This document shows positions 22,045 to 33,140 of a stretch of 64,000 bases of DNA, in pieces. A program made the translations under genes and the position numbers. Position 1 is the first letter of the stretch, and the number at the start of each line of letters is the position of its first letter. The DNA comes from Adenophora triphylla var. japonica (taxonomy: Eukaryota > Streptophyta > Magnoliopsida > Asterales > Campanulaceae), in NCBI GenBank assembly GCA_022495995.1, contig JAFEMH010001476.1, positions 62,001 to 126,000 of the forward strand, read 5' to 3'. The notes beneath the pieces were generated by a model. The model searched no databases, was not told the DNA's origin, and worked only from the letters and a program-made list of their open reading frames with translations.

Positions 22045-22311
22045 CTAACCTTCGTCAAAAGGTAAATTACTGTTACTCCTAAAGTGATGATAATAATAGT
22101 TGACGGAGGGGGATGAACTAGCCGCGGCCGCAGCAACAACGGTGGTGGATCTAGTAGAACTAAGCGGCGAACGCCAGGAAGAAGTAGTACCAGGATCTCG
22201 TAAAGCACGTGACGCCTTCCTGATTTGTGTAAGCTCCTTCTTCAAATGCAGATTGCTGGGATCAACAACGGCAACTCCACCACCGCTGCCGCCACGCATC
22301 CCCGACGACAT
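22045..22311 (-). CDS. Captured 5' coding fragment in Pack-MULE, unrecognised protein
   Basis: 88 codons from ATG at 22311: a Gly-rich start (MSSGMRGGSGGGVAVVDPSN), then KKELTQIRKA, SSWRSPLSS, an Ala run and a His/Tyr stretch, ending FDEG-stop. GC content is far above the surroundings. The KKELTQIRKA...SSWRSPLSS block resembles a conserved plant N terminus I have seen in P-loop ATPase-like proteins, but I cannot place it with certainty. The frame stays open upstream to an ATG at about 22356; I prefer 22311 because the Gly-rich start looks like a protein N terminus. Probably only the first exon of the donor gene. Confidence 0.5.
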   Translation of the reverse strand: MSSGMRGGSGGGVAVVDPSNLHLKKELTQIRKASRALRDPGTTSSWRSPLSSTRSTTVVAAAAASSSPSVNYYYHHFRSNSNLPFDEG

Positions 22312-22587
22312 GACTGCTGAAATCCCTCTCTTGTATATGATTAATAAACACTCCAAATTAGTTCAAAAATCAGAAAATAACACCAAGTTCACACATCAAC
22401 TTACAAACACACAGTGTGAAGTTGATTTGTGATAATTGTGGACTTCCAGCAGATCTCGATGATTTTGTTTCTATGCTATGCCAGTGCATTAGTTTTTAAG
22501 TGCCAGATTATATGTTGTTGAATACTAGTTTATAAGTATTTGAGTACCAGGTTGAGAATTTGATGCATTGGTGGACTGGGTAATTAG

Positions 22588-23130
22588 ATGCCAGTGTATG
22601 TGTTTTGGAGTGCCAGTCCATGTATTTTGGAGTGCCAGTTAGTGTATAATAGAGTGTCAGTAAGTGTGTAACTGAGTGTCAATGTATTTTTTGAATGCCA
22701 GTTCTTGTAATTTTGAATGCCATCCATGTTTTTTGAATGCCGGTTCATGTTTTTTTGAATATCGGCAAAAATAATTATCGGTGTTTTTGAGTGCCAGTAT
22801 ATGCATTTTTGAGTGCCAGTAAATGTGTTTTCAAATGCCAGTCCATGTATTTTTGAATGCCAGTGCTTGTATTTTTGAGAGCCAGCAAAAATATTAGTGT
22901 AACAAAGTGCCAGTGTTAGTGTAACAGAGTGCCAGTGTGAAGAGTGCCAGTTCATGTATTTAAAAGTGCCCGTGTAAAAAGTGCCAGTTTCAGTTTAACA
23001 AAGTGCCGCACTGGTTTACACTGGCACTTTGTTAAACTGGTACTGGCACTTTTTTCGCTGGCACTTTGTTACATATGCACTGGCACTTTGTCACACTGGC
23101 AGTTTGTTAAACAGGCACTGGCATAAACGG
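22588..23130. repeat. TGCCAGT / ACTGGCA array in the Pack-MULE
   Basis: About twenty GTGCCAGT words spaced 25-40 bp apart in one orientation up to about 23010, then ACTGGCAC in the opposite orientation to 23120. The turn-round forms an inverted repeat around CAGTTTAACAAAGTGCC / GGCACTTTGTTAAACTG. Confidence 0.85.
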
Positions 23131-23400
23131 GGGAACCATTAATTACGAAAATACCACCGTTTATTTTGAACATGGTTGCCAATAATTACAAAATTGCCAC
23201 CGTTTATTTTGAAAACACGTTTTTCCTTATCTTAAGAAAAAACTAGTTTTTTATAAGACCAACTTTTGAATATATTAATAATTATTATTATATAATTAAT
23301 AATAATACTTAATAATAATATTAATAATAACTGGTAATAATACGTAATATCAAAAAAGTAAATGTTTTTATATTATATACTTTTATTTCTTTAAAAATTA

Positions 23401-23924
23401 ATAGACTTTGTTAATTAGTGTTTTTTTTTACAAAAATGTATATATATGGTATATGACATGAGTTATGGTTTAGGGTATAAAGTATGGATGTTTGCTGTAT
23501 TGGATATATATATGGTATATGACATGAGTTATGATTTAGGGTATAGGGTATGAGTTATGTTTTAGGGTATAGGTTAAGGTTTAGGATATATGTATATGGG
23601 TTATGATTTAGAGTATATGGTATGTGTATATGATATGGAGTATATAATTTAGGGTATAAAGTATGGGTGTTTGCTGTATTGGGTATATATATGGTATATG
23701 ATATGAGTTATGGTTTAGTGTATATGGTATGGGTTATGTTTTAGTGTAAAAAAAGTTAAGTTTTATTTCTTTCAAAATTCACAACTTTTTTTATATAACT
23801 TTTTGCAAAAAATGTACGTAGTAAACAAAAGTCTAAAATAGTCTTCTTTATCCAAAAAAAAAAAAAATTAAAAAAAAAAAGTTAACTTTCTTATAGAACT
23901 TAACGAAAACTATTAAAAAGTTAA
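23401..23924. repeat. Degenerate GGTATATGACATGAGTTATG repeats and A/T runs
   Basis: 23450-23740 holds three to four loose copies of TATGGTATATGACATGAGTT with TTTAGGGTATA. 23850-23900 is oligo-A. No gene seen. Confidence 0.6.
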
Positions 23925-23985
23925 CCCCTTATACCCCTAAACCCTAACCCTAAACCCTAACCCCTAACTAACCCCTTATAACCCC
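23925..23985. repeat. Interstitial telomere-like CCCTAAA/CCCTAA tract
   Basis: Short tract of ACCCCTAAACCCTAACCC units beside the MULE transposase. Too short and degenerate to be a chromosome end. Confidence 0.75.
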
Positions 23986-24059
23986 AATCGCAGGTTCAGG
24001 GTAAGAAAGAACACACCTCACACATGGGTAATTGAGTGTCTATTGAAAATTAGCCACGC

Positions 24060-25700
24060 AATTTTTATGTTCGTGTGAGTGGGAAGAAGTTTGGCTATTG
24101 GGAACTAACCAAGTATAAGGCTCCTCACTGCTGCTTATATTCTGGAGAAAGTCAAGATCACCCCAACCTAGATGTCAAGTTTATTGGTCAGGAAGTTGTT
24201 GGTCTTATTAAGGCCGATTCAGATGTCAAGGTTTGAGTCATTATTGCACACCTCTCTAAGAGCCTTGGAAAGGTAATTACCTACAAGAAGGCATGATGTG
24301 GAAAGCAGAAGGGCATTGCAGAGGTTTTTGGAGATTGGGAGGAAATTTATATAAGGTTACCCCGCGTCCTAGCAGCCATTCAAAAATACAACCCGAGCAC
24401 AATTGTTGAGTATTCTCATCCTCCTCCTCCTGTTGGTGAGTTACACATGTTTCGACAGGTATTCTAGGCATTTGGGCCTTGCATTGAAGCTTTCTCTCAT
24501 TGTCGGCCTGTCATTTCTGTGGATGGAACATTTATGCATGGTAGATATAAAGGGGTAATACTGATTGCCATGGGTGTTGATGCCCAGGACAGTATACTTC
24601 CTCTTGCATTTGCCGTTGTTGAAAAGGAGAACTGGACGAACTGGCGTTGGTTCTTATATCTGCTTTGCAAGCATATTATCAAGAGTCGTGAAGTATGTTT
24701 GATATATGTCCGTCATCAGGCATTCTTAAGACTATAACCGAAGATATGTGGTGGCCAAATGTGCATCATCGATTTTTCTTGAGATATATGCAAGCAACTT
24801 CTTGGAAAAGAATAGAGGGGAAGGGTTGAAGTATCTGTTTTGGAGAGCGGGTAGAGCAACTCAAGATAGAAAATTGAAATCTATCTTAGAGAGTATCCGT
24901 GGAATTAACCCCGAGGCAATTGCATGGTTTCAGAATTTGGATGCCAGAAAATGGACATTGGCACACGATGGTGGTTACAGATATGGCATCATGACTACCA
25001 ACATGTCCGAGGTTTTCAATGGTGAGATGAAAGGAGCCCGTGGGATGCCAATCACAGCAATTGTTGAAACTGCCTTCTACCGTTGTGTGGAATACTTTCA
25101 TGTAAGGCATGGATTTTCACTTAATGCCTTAAGAGGTAATCCTAATAACCCTAACATCAATCCCCTAGACCAATTCAACTAGAAAGTCCATTACTACTAC
25201 TTGAAAAAAACCCGAAAGGGGCAACACATCAGGTCAGGAGGTTCAAAAATCACGAAATGGAGGTGTATCAAGTGACAACCGCACGTCAGGGTGATCACGG
25301 AGGAAATATCCATATTGTCTGACTTAATGAGCGTACCTGCACATGTGGTAAATGGGTTGCCTATCACATGCCTTGTTCCCATCTTCTTGCATGTTGCTCT
25401 ACACAACATCTTGATGGTCGAGATTTCGTTTCTCGATTTTACTACATTGGGGAATACTACAAGACATAGAAGGGGACATTTGAACCAATCGAGCATGAGG
25501 ACTATTGGGGTGTGGTTGGTTTGGTGCCAAGTTTTTTCCCTAATCCCCTACTTCGACGTTCTGCGAAGTCCGGACGACCTAGATCAAGACGCTTCCGTAA
25601 TTCTATGGACTTTCAAGCAGATAAACGGAAGACTCTGTGTTCATCATGCCATCAAGAAGGGCACAATCATAGAAGATACCCAAACATTAGGGAGTAGCAG
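24060..25700 (+). pseudogene. MuDR-like (MULE) transposase, decayed
   Basis: 24075-24460 carries the N-terminal conserved region (FGYWELTKYKAPH, SQDHPNLD, DWEEIYIRLPRVL). 24465-24700 is the catalytic MULE domain (PVISVDGTFMHGRYKGVIL, ILPLAFAVVEKENWTNW) with the DGTF aspartate retained. 24830-25180 continues (WRAGRATQDRKL, MTTNMSEVFNGEMKGARG). 25330-25400 is a SWIM zinc finger (CTCGKWVAYHMPCSHLLAC), and 25600-25695 ends in a zinc-knuckle-like CSSCHQEGHNHRR. Stops at about 24237, 24294 and 24470, a frameshift near 24715, and a stop at 25182 inactivate it. The family excises and inserts Mutator elements. The convergent MAIN-like gene begins less than 1 kb away. Confidence 0.9.
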
Positions 25701-26055
25701 AATATTTTTCATGTAATTTATGTTTGATTTGAATTGGATTCAGTTTCTGATGCATTTTATGTAATTGTCATTAAACTTGAAAACATGAATGTAATATATA
25801 TTTGAGTTGAATTTTTCAATATGAAAGTTTATGTTTGGCAAAATAACAGTTAGTTCCTATTTAGTTTCAGTTTCATTAGAAAATGTTGTAAAAATTAAAA
25901 AAAAACAGTTAGTTAGTTCCAATTTTAGTTTCAGTTGCAGTTTCATTAGAATATGTTGTAATCTTATTATAAAAATAGTTAGTTAGTTCCTATTTAAGTT
26001 CTAAGTTCAGTTGTTAAAAAATATGAAGCATTAAACGAAATTAGGCCAGGCCAGG
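25701..26055. other. Spacer after the MULE transposase
   Basis: AT-rich, with three loose copies of AGTTAGTTCCTATTTAAGTT words. No gene seen. Confidence 0.4.
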
Positions 26056-26059
26056 GGAG

Positions 26060-26235
26060 TTAGTGCGACCGCCCTAACTCTACGGCCAAGTTAGTGCGAT
26101 CGCCCTAACTCTACGGCAAAAACAAGTTCATGTGAACTCGCTACATGGTGTAGCGATTTCACTAAACTCGCTACACGGTGTAGCGAGTTTAGTGAAATCG
26201 CTACACCGTGTAGCGAGTTCACTTGAACTTCATTC
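26060..26235. repeat. Short palindrome cassette (CGCTACACGGTGTAGCG)
   Basis: Two tandem copies of TTAGTGCGACCGCCCTAACT, then four copies of CGCTACACCGTGTAGCG-type near-palindromes, alternately followed by AGTTTAGTGAAAT and AGTTCAC. The block can fold into a long stem. It is built like the palindrome cassettes in the LTRs of this window, but no LTR could be drawn around it. Confidence 0.8.
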
Positions 26236-26239
26236 CACA

Positions 26240-26420
26240 GCTGCAGCAATCTTCAGCAACCACCTGCAAACAACCATATCAAAACAAAAACACCTGCTGC
26301 AAACAAAACAACCAAACCAAAACCAAAACAAAAAACCTGCTGCAAACAACAAACAACCAAACCAAAACCTGCTGCAAACAACAAACAACCAAACCAAACA
26401 AAATCCCATATCCAATGCAA
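26240..26420. repeat. CTGCTGCAAACAACAAACAACC tandem repeat
   Basis: Three to four units of about 31 bp built from CCTGCTGCAAACAA and CAACCAAACC. Confidence 0.7.
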
Positions 26421-26629
26421 CATCTCCAATATCCAATATATTATAAAACACTAAACCTGTACAATATACCATAAAACACACTACATAAATGTGTAGAAGG
26501 TGTAAAAAAATGCAAATATCCAAATAAAAACTAAAAAAATCATAGTTTCAGTTATTACAAATAAAAACATCTAAATAAAAACTAATACTACAAAGTTTCA
26601 TTACATCTAAATAAAAAAATTGAACTCGC

Positions 26630-27494
26630 TACCTCCTATCATAGAAGACGGGGTGTACTTACTCGTCGGATTCCGCTGGGAGACCTTCTTCTAATCATCT
26701 CCTCCCGTTGAGCAGGGGTAAGTTGTACCCCACTAGTGGTAGTCGCAGCCGGATCGGAGAAGGGGAGGAGCCCTGCTTGTGGTGTAGAAGAAAGAAGCGT
26801 AAAGCCACTTCCACTCGAATATAGTCCGAAGCCCATAGTGGATCCAGAGGAAGGGTCTGGCTGGGCACTCCACTCCCACTCCCCCAGCCACCCCCACTCC
26901 CACTTCCCCAGCGACCCCCACTCCCCCACCCCCATCCTCCCACTGTGACTTTGACTGCCATTCATATTGTCCATCATCCTGGGTCTGGGTCTGCGCTTGA
27001 GGCTCGGGCTCGGGGTCGGGCTCTGGCTCATCGTGCAACTCCATTTGGGGTGGTGGCTGTGCCATTCCACGATGTCTAACCCGATGCTATCAAGGTTGTT
27101 CTACCCCCTGTGCGCGATCTACCAGTGGGGGAGATGCTGCAGCAGACTGAAGGCGTTGGTGCTCCCTAACTCCCGTGAGGCCGTGTGTAATAGTCGCCCG
27201 CATTGAAGCTTGTCTGGGATGCTCATCCGCCTCATTGTCAACATGCAAGCGCTGAAGGGTCTGCACCTGTTTTTATATCAAAAATAAATATAAGTATGAG
27301 AGACATAAGTTAATAATTGAAGTTTTGTTAAAAAAAACTAGACATAATAACTTGAAAAATGTAAAAACTTACCATAAACTCTAGGGCAGGGGCAGCCGAC
27401 CGGTATCCAGTCTCCTCAATATGAGTGAGGTTCTCCACAAACATACATGTTATGCTCCGATACCATATCATATATGGATCGGTGTAATGCATAT
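26630..27494 (-). pseudogene. MAIN-like plant-mobile-domain gene, 3' part (separated by TatA)
   Basis: 27373-27494 continues the exon broken by TatA (HYTDPYMIWYRSIT...HIEETGYRSAAPALEFM, then a GTAAGT donor). 27266 opens the last exon (TLQRLHVDNEADEHPRQAS), which runs to about 27090, meets stops, and then continues in shifting frames through a Pro/Glu/Gln- and Gly/Val-rich tail to about 26640. The WYR.IT motif followed by a low-complexity tail is the usual C terminus of MAIN/MAIL proteins and of the related PP7-like long forms. The 5' part lies at 49603-51035, beyond the retrotransposon. Confidence 0.85.
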
Positions 27495-28357
27495 TGAATG
27501 AACGCTCGCCGAAAAAATAGGGAGTCGCCACGCCGTTTTTAAGGAAACATTGAAAACCTTTTAAAATGAGAAAATGGGTTCGGGGGTCAGGTTACGTGTT
27601 GGGAAGAACCGAGAGTTCACCCAACACGCCTCGTCCGTAGACGAGTCTTTCTATGTTCAACATTCAAATTCATTCAAACGTGTGTGCAAATGTGTGAGAC
27701 AAAAATATGTATAAAATGCATTTTAATGCTTTATTTTATTGCTCAACAGGGGAATTACAACTTGTGAGCCATTGATCCATGGGAGGCCACATCCCATATT
27801 ACAAAGAGAAAGAGAAGGTTACAACTGAAATTAAACCTGCTGCAGAGGCTTGTTGTGTCGCGTGACACAGGACCTGATGGGTCAGTTGTGTCGCATGACA
27901 CTACAATACACTTTGCAGAGGTTTTACAAATTAAGCACAGAAAGGACACAGATCTATCCAATCACTTCAAATGAGTATGGATATTGAAGATCCACACTCT
28001 GTTTGGAATGATAGTCAAACTAGATGGAACAACTTACAACTGAAGGATGGTCCCTGCAGATGGGTACGATGTGTCGCGTGACACAGGACTCCTCATGTCC
28101 AAGTGTGTCGCGTGACACATGTTTACCATCTGCAGGAACCTTACAACTGAGAGATAGATTCATCAGATGCCAAACCAGATCAAGCAATTATACCAAGGCA
28201 CTTCAGAATAACACGAATCAAAGACAGATCAACCAAAGGAGTGTGGATATGGGAGATCCACACTCCCTTGACACCCAAATTGCAATTACAAGTAAATCAC
28301 AACATGAACATGCAATTGGATCAAGTAAAAACAATTTAAACAGAGAGATGGCGGTTG
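27495..28357 (-). repeat. TatA 3' LTR, distal segment
   Basis: Matches 47945-48807 of the other TatA LTR almost base for base. It contains four TGTCGCGTGACA-type palindromes at 27856, 27889, 28072 and 28106, and a stem CGTGTTGGG/CCCAACACG at about 27594-27629. The last five bases GGTTG are the TatB target site. Confidence 0.93.
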
Positions 28358-29775
28358 TGTAAGTACCCCAATCTGGATCACCCCCTTTCAAGCACACGGG
28401 AAGCACCGCAGACTCATCAACGCAGTCTCGACGACCTCTGGCACTCAAAACCCTCTCAAAACCCCCAGCCAAACCAAGGAAGGAGCCTTTCTGGGATAAA
28501 AAGGGACAAAAGGACCTTTTGGGAATTTTCAGGAAATTGGAAAAGCAATAATGGTCCGTACGGACCTCTTTGCTTTAATAATTACTGAATCCCCTTAAAG
28601 TCCACCATATTCCCTCAAATCCCGGAAGTAATCATCACTCCCATACATGGTTAGTCCGTACGGACTTTATTGCAGCCTAGTTGGTCCGTACGGACCTTCT
28701 TGCAAGGGAACACCATAATTACAGAATATTCACCATCATCACATATTCCCTCAAATCGAGGAAAACCAAGATTCTGGTTTACCTAGAAGGTCCGTACGGA
28801 CCTTCTTGCAAGAAAATTTTTACTATAAATAGAGGGCTCCCCCTTCTCATTTTCACACACCTCCCACTTCTCTCTTCCTCCCTAAGCCTTCAGGCTTCCC
28901 CTCTAAGTCCTCTCGAGGCACTCCCGGCCCCTTTCGGATTCTTCCGAGGCCTTCCGAGCCCCCTTGTGGTGCTCCGAAGCCTCCCCGAGCGCTCCCGCGA
29001 CGCTCCCGCGCTGCCCTGAGGCACTCTCGAGGTACTCTGAGGCCCCTCGTGGTACTCCGAGGCCTTGCCTGGTCTTTCCACGGTGTCCCGGCTCTTTTCG
29101 AGTCAAACCGGCAATCCCAAACCACGCCGAACCTCTGCCCGAATCCAGCCAACGATTCCAATGCACGCCGAACCTCTGCCCGAGTGATCTCGACGATCCC
29201 CACGCACGCCGAACCTCTGCCCGAACGCAGCCTGCAACCTCAACTCACACCGAAACTCTGTCCGCAGACAACCGGCCCCTCCCGAAGCAATCCCGGTCCG
29301 TGCCGGAACACTATTCCATCCTCAAACACTATTCCCAAATGAAGACGGGTACATGAACCAACATTGGTAAGGCTTCTTTCCATTACTATTTCAATACATT
29401 TCAATACGTAGTGTACAATGTAGACATCCGACACAGCATGCATTTTTAAAAGCACACACACACACACACACACACACAACATTTTAAAGGATATTAGGGG
29501 TATCCGAAAGACTCGTTTTACGAGGCGATTCGGGTGAGCTCTAATATTCTAATATTCTCTTCCCGAGGAGTCATCTGACCTCCGAACTCAAAATCTCATC
29601 ACACAAAAACAGTTTAAAATTATCTTTAAACTGATGCCCTTTTTAATGTTTTGGGCTTAATAAAAACGGCGTGGCGACTCTACAAATGCGAAAACAAACG
29701 ACGAGACACCTCCAAACGAAATGATGCCAGATGCCGGGGCGCGAGCGCGCTGCCTCTCGGATCCGGGTAATTTCA
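28358..29775 (+). repeat. TatB 5' LTR
   Basis: 1418 bp, TG...CA, about 97% like 40252-41661 by eye. It contains four GGTCCGTACGGACC palindromes, a TATA box at 28824, a GC-rich region 28860-29340 with repeated CACGCCGAACCTCTGCCCGA words, and a (CA)n run at 29454-29478. Confidence 0.95.
28553..28831 (+). promoter_or_regulatory. TatB U3 promoter: four GGTCCGTACGGACC palindromes and TATA box
   Basis: Perfect 14-bp palindromes at 28553-28566, 28683-28696 and 28789-28802, and an AGTCCGTACGGACT variant at 28653-28666. Three of them are followed by TTCTTGCA or TTATTGCA. The last ends 21 bp before TATAAATA (28824-28831), so the cassette sits where U3 enhancers do. The right LTR keeps all four as GGTCCGTACGGACC (40447, 40547, 40577, 40683) and has TATAAAG at 40718. 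No protein known to bind this site comes to mind. Confidence 0.7.
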
Positions 29776-29777
29776 GT

Positions 29778-29796
29778 TGGCGACTCCGCTGGGGAC
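29778..29796 (+). promoter_or_regulatory. TatB primer binding site (Ogre-like, tRNA-Arg type)
   Basis: TGGCGACTCCGCTGGGGAC, two bases after the LTR. It differs by one base from the tRNA-Arg-type PBS I recall for Ogre elements. Confidence 0.85.
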
Positions 29797-31089
29797 TTTT
29801 TGTTTTAAAATCTTTTTAAACAAAACAAAAGATTTTTAAAACAATGATGAGGGTCAAACTTTCATTTTATCCCTTTCTTTAACTATTGTGTGTGTGCACG
29901 TGCTTTATTTTTATTTACAACAAAAAATAAAAATACAAAAAAAAATGCATCAATATACATCTGTGCATACATTTAAAATTCTTCAAAAACTTCTGTTTTA
30001 CTCAGAAAAAGAATTTTAGAGACCGCACACTACTCGCACTGCTGCCTCGGTTACACCGCACACTACTCGCACTGCCGCTCGGTTACACCGCACGCTACGC
30101 GCACCGCCGCCTCGGATACACCGCACACTACAACCCTTAACCCGGAGTGGTCTCGCTTGCACCGTTTGGTCTTCCCAGGCCTCTCGGATGCGCACGGGAT
30201 CATTCCAAACATCCCATCCTAGCCAAGCGTCAACCCCGCACGTTTGAGTCTTGAGTCACACTGGCCCGTACTCGGTTGGTTTTTACCTGGCCCATGTCAT
30301 ACGGCTCGGATACATATACCATGCCGGCCATTTTCTCGAGTCAAGGCTCGGAACTCAAGATCCCTTGCGCAAGCAAAGCGATGAAAAGTCATGCTAAAAT
30401 CTTGACATGATCTTGATTTCCGAAGCTACACCTGCACGATGTTCCGTCCCGGATATACATCCATGCTCACATGACACCATGTCATCACGCCTTTGATACG
30501 TCAGCCATGACAATATGACCCAGCCAACGCCTAACGTCACAGATCCCTTGCGTAAGCAAGGTAAAGAGAGGTCATGCCGAACTCTTGACCTGATCTTGAC
30601 TCAATGGCCGGCTCGGTTCACTATTCACATGGCTAACGCATCAAAACGAACATGACAGGCTCGGTCCTTAGGTTCGATTTTTCTTTTAGGCCGGTGGAAA
30701 CCGCTTGCCCTATAGGACCCTCGCCCGGGCCGCCCACCCCGGGATGTCGAAATACAGTGCAAAACGAGGGGCTTATAGCCGCACAGATGGTCTCCACTGA
30801 CCCAGGATCTAGCATAGTTGCGAAAAAGAAGAGCAATCTTTTCCAACCTACATAGGACTCTGAGAAAACATGTTTTAAGTAAATTAAAACAAAAAAAAAT
30901 AAAAATAATAAAAAGCGGAAACTGCATGTCACATGAGCTTTCCCCCTTTATCCAAAAAAGGCCTTTCCATGTCTAAACCTTACCCGTCACCCCCTCCAGC
31001 GAACCGAGAGTGGTTGAGAGTACCCAGGAGCCGTCACAAGGTCCGAAAACCCTTCCAGTTCAACGGTCAGAACACTCCGCTATTCCCCC
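29797..31089 (+). other. TatB 5' leader
   Basis: Untranslated-looking. 30018-30130 has three tandem units of CACACTACTCGCACTGC, about 36 bp apart. A block starting AGATCCCTTGCG is repeated at about 30358 and 30541 with the same downstream TCTTGAC.TGATCTTGA. No gene seen. Confidence 0.6.
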
Positions 31090-32690
31090 ATGGCGGGATC
31101 AACAAATAACAGTAAGGGAAACGAAACCCCGCCCCCGAGAAATTTCCAAACGATGGAAGAAGTTTGGCAAGCTTTCAAGGCTCTCGAAAAACGCCAAGAA
31201 GAACATCAGGCTTGGATTGAATACGCCATGCGCCGTCACGGAATCGTCGCGGTTCCCCAACCCGAGGGAACCTCTGTCCTCATAGAAGACGAAGAAGTGC
31301 CTGTTCCCCCGGTTTCCCAAAGCTATCAGCAGGTCACTCCTTCACAAAGCTACGGGAACCCAGCAATGCAAAGCAACTCCCGCTCAAAGCACCACTCAGG
31401 CCTCAGTCAAGCGGCTCCGATCTGTCAACCGCAAAGACAACAAATTTCCCGACCGCGCGGCAAGCTCAATATCATCACGCAGTCAATGACCATCTTAAAC
31501 AAATCCAAATAACATTCAAAATGTTCCCGTGTTCACTTCCTTCTCTCAATATGCCCAGAATTCACCAGGTTTCCCCCACATAACTTTTTCGACCCATATC
31601 TTCGGACAACCTACATTCGCTCGAGCTGCTTCATGGCCTCAAATCCCGTCAACCGATCCACCTCCGTAAAAGGAAAGGAAGCCGCCTGTAGCAAATTCCA
31701 CTACATCCAGTAATGGAGTCCAAGAAAGCCGCGATCAAGCGCCCGAGAAATAACAATCCTCCCCTACCGCATCGTGTTCAAGCACTTCGACAAATTCGGA
31801 ATGCCTCTAAGCCAAGTGTTCGAGGCATTGGTAAACCAGAACATGCTCAAGCCCCTTGAGAATTATCAACCGAGGAATCCTAACCCGAACATGGATATGA
31901 GCAAGCAGTGTGCTTTTCACAACTACCACGGCCACACCACCGACGATTGCGTCATACTAAAAACAAGCAAACTGGGACTAATTGAAGAAGGAAAGTTGGA
32001 ACGCCCCCGCGCCCCAATACAAACGGGAATCCGTTCCTTGAACAATGAGGTGAACAAGGGGACCACACCCCAACGAAGCAACAAACCTCCTCGCCTACCA
32101 CAGCCTAAAGATTTCGATAACCTCGGGATGCCCTTGAGCCAAGTCCTCGAGACACTAATAAAGAGGAACATTCTCAAACCCCTCGAGAATTTCCAACAAA
32201 GACTCTCAAGACCAACATTGATATGATCAAGCACTGCGCCTTCCACAACTACCCCGGTCACACCACCGACAATTGCTTCGTGCTGAAGCAAGTGGTCCAG
32301 GGGATAATCGAAGAAGGAAAGTTGGAACGCCCCCGCGGTCCTAACACGATCGGAAATCCTTTCCCTAGAAATGAGGAGGTAAGCATGGTGGATAAGTCCT
32401 CTGCAAATTCCCGTGATGAATGGGGACGTGAAGACGTAACCTGGGGCTTCCGCAATGAAGAATTCGAGAGAAAGAATCCAAGAACGGTTATTCCCCAACA
32501 ATCCTTTCCGGAATCGGGGCACACCAAGGGATGGATCGAGCCTTCCCTGCAGAAAAGGCAGTTCGAGACAGCCGAGCAAGTGGCAAATGGCGTCAAAAAC
32601 GGCGTGACTTTCACAAACGCGGACCCACAAACCCAAGAAGAAAAGATAGGACGAGAAGCTTGGACTAACCCCCCGTCTCCTAGAGTCTAA
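31090..32690 (+). pseudogene. TatB Gag remnant with duplicated zinc-knuckle module
   Basis: 31090-31512 is open from MAGSTNNSKGNETPPPRNF, with a Gln/Glu-rich helix (VWQAFKALEKRQEEHQAW). After a broken stretch, 31774-32226 carries FGMPLSQVFEALVNQNMLKP, then a CX6GHX4C knuckle (CAFHNYHGHTTDDC) and LIEEGKLERPR. The same module follows again: LGMPLSQVLETLIKRNILKP, CAFHNYPGHTTDNC and IIEEGKLERPRGP, up to about 32340 after a one-base shift. The C.FH...GHTT..C knuckle is the form found in Tat-lineage Gag. The large central Gag domain is not recognisable. Gag normally packages element RNA. Possible in trans use cannot be judged from sequence. Confidence 0.8.
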
Positions 32691-32694
32691 CTTC

Positions 32695-33140
32695 GAAAAT
32701 AAAAGACCCCGAGTCTATTGTATCTAAGTTTGAGTCTCTCGAGTCGTCTGACGGCCTTATGCCTAAAGATTATGTGCTTCCCTATGCTTTGAATAAAAGT
32801 TTGACCTTCGAGTATCCTCATTGCCACTTTAACAAATGATAAATTAACTAACCAAAACAAGCTTAATAATGATTCACTTGATAAAGACGCCTTGAGACAC
32901 ATTAATGAACAATGCATTAAACAAATCTTTAAGCATGTTGACAAACGAGAGGAAAATCGGGCCCAAGCTGCCGAGAATGTTCTAACCAAAATGAATTTGG
33001 GAACTGCTGAAGGGCCTACAGAGACGCAAATCGGAGAATTCTCCGTCGATACTTCGCCCAAAGAATATCGAGTCTTCTTCTCCTTCTACACTCTAAAAAA
33101 AAAAACACAAAAAGAATCATACAGTCAAACCTCGTAGGTT
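32695..33140 (+). pseudogene. Possible remnant of the Tat gag-pol linker
   Basis: 32892-33110 is open and includes TKMNLGTAEGPTETQIGEF, which resembles the NLGT.E.P..I.IG stretch that precedes the reverse transcriptase in Tat/Ogre polyproteins. It then breaks into A-rich sequence. If correct, pol was deleted immediately downstream. Confidence 0.4.

Larger units (their letters stand above)
21916..23265. mobile_element. Pack-MULE-like element carrying a gene fragment
   Basis: 9-bp duplication TTGAATATA at 21907-21915 and 23266-23274. Terminal inverted repeats share CTTATAAAAAAC, GTTTTTTCT and AAAACGTGTTTTC on both sides. Inside, 22045-22311 (minus strand) is gene-like and GC-rich, while 22588-23130 is an array of TGCCAGT words. 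Gene fragment plus MULE ends plus 9-bp TSD is the definition of a Pack-MULE. No transposase is present. Confidence 0.75.

Noticed and set aside
23925..23985. Possible chromosome end
   Set aside because: Only about 60 bp of degenerate CCCTAAA, surrounded by transposons on both sides.
26230..26523. Hydrophobic Cys/Phe-rich minus-strand frame that looks like a membrane protein
   Set aside because: Antisense of the CCAAACAAAACC tandem repeat.
28853..29203. Arg/Gly-rich frames in the TatB LTR, repeated at 40747-41263
   Set aside because: GC-rich LTR sequence; frames occur in all phases, and no known LTR protein fits.
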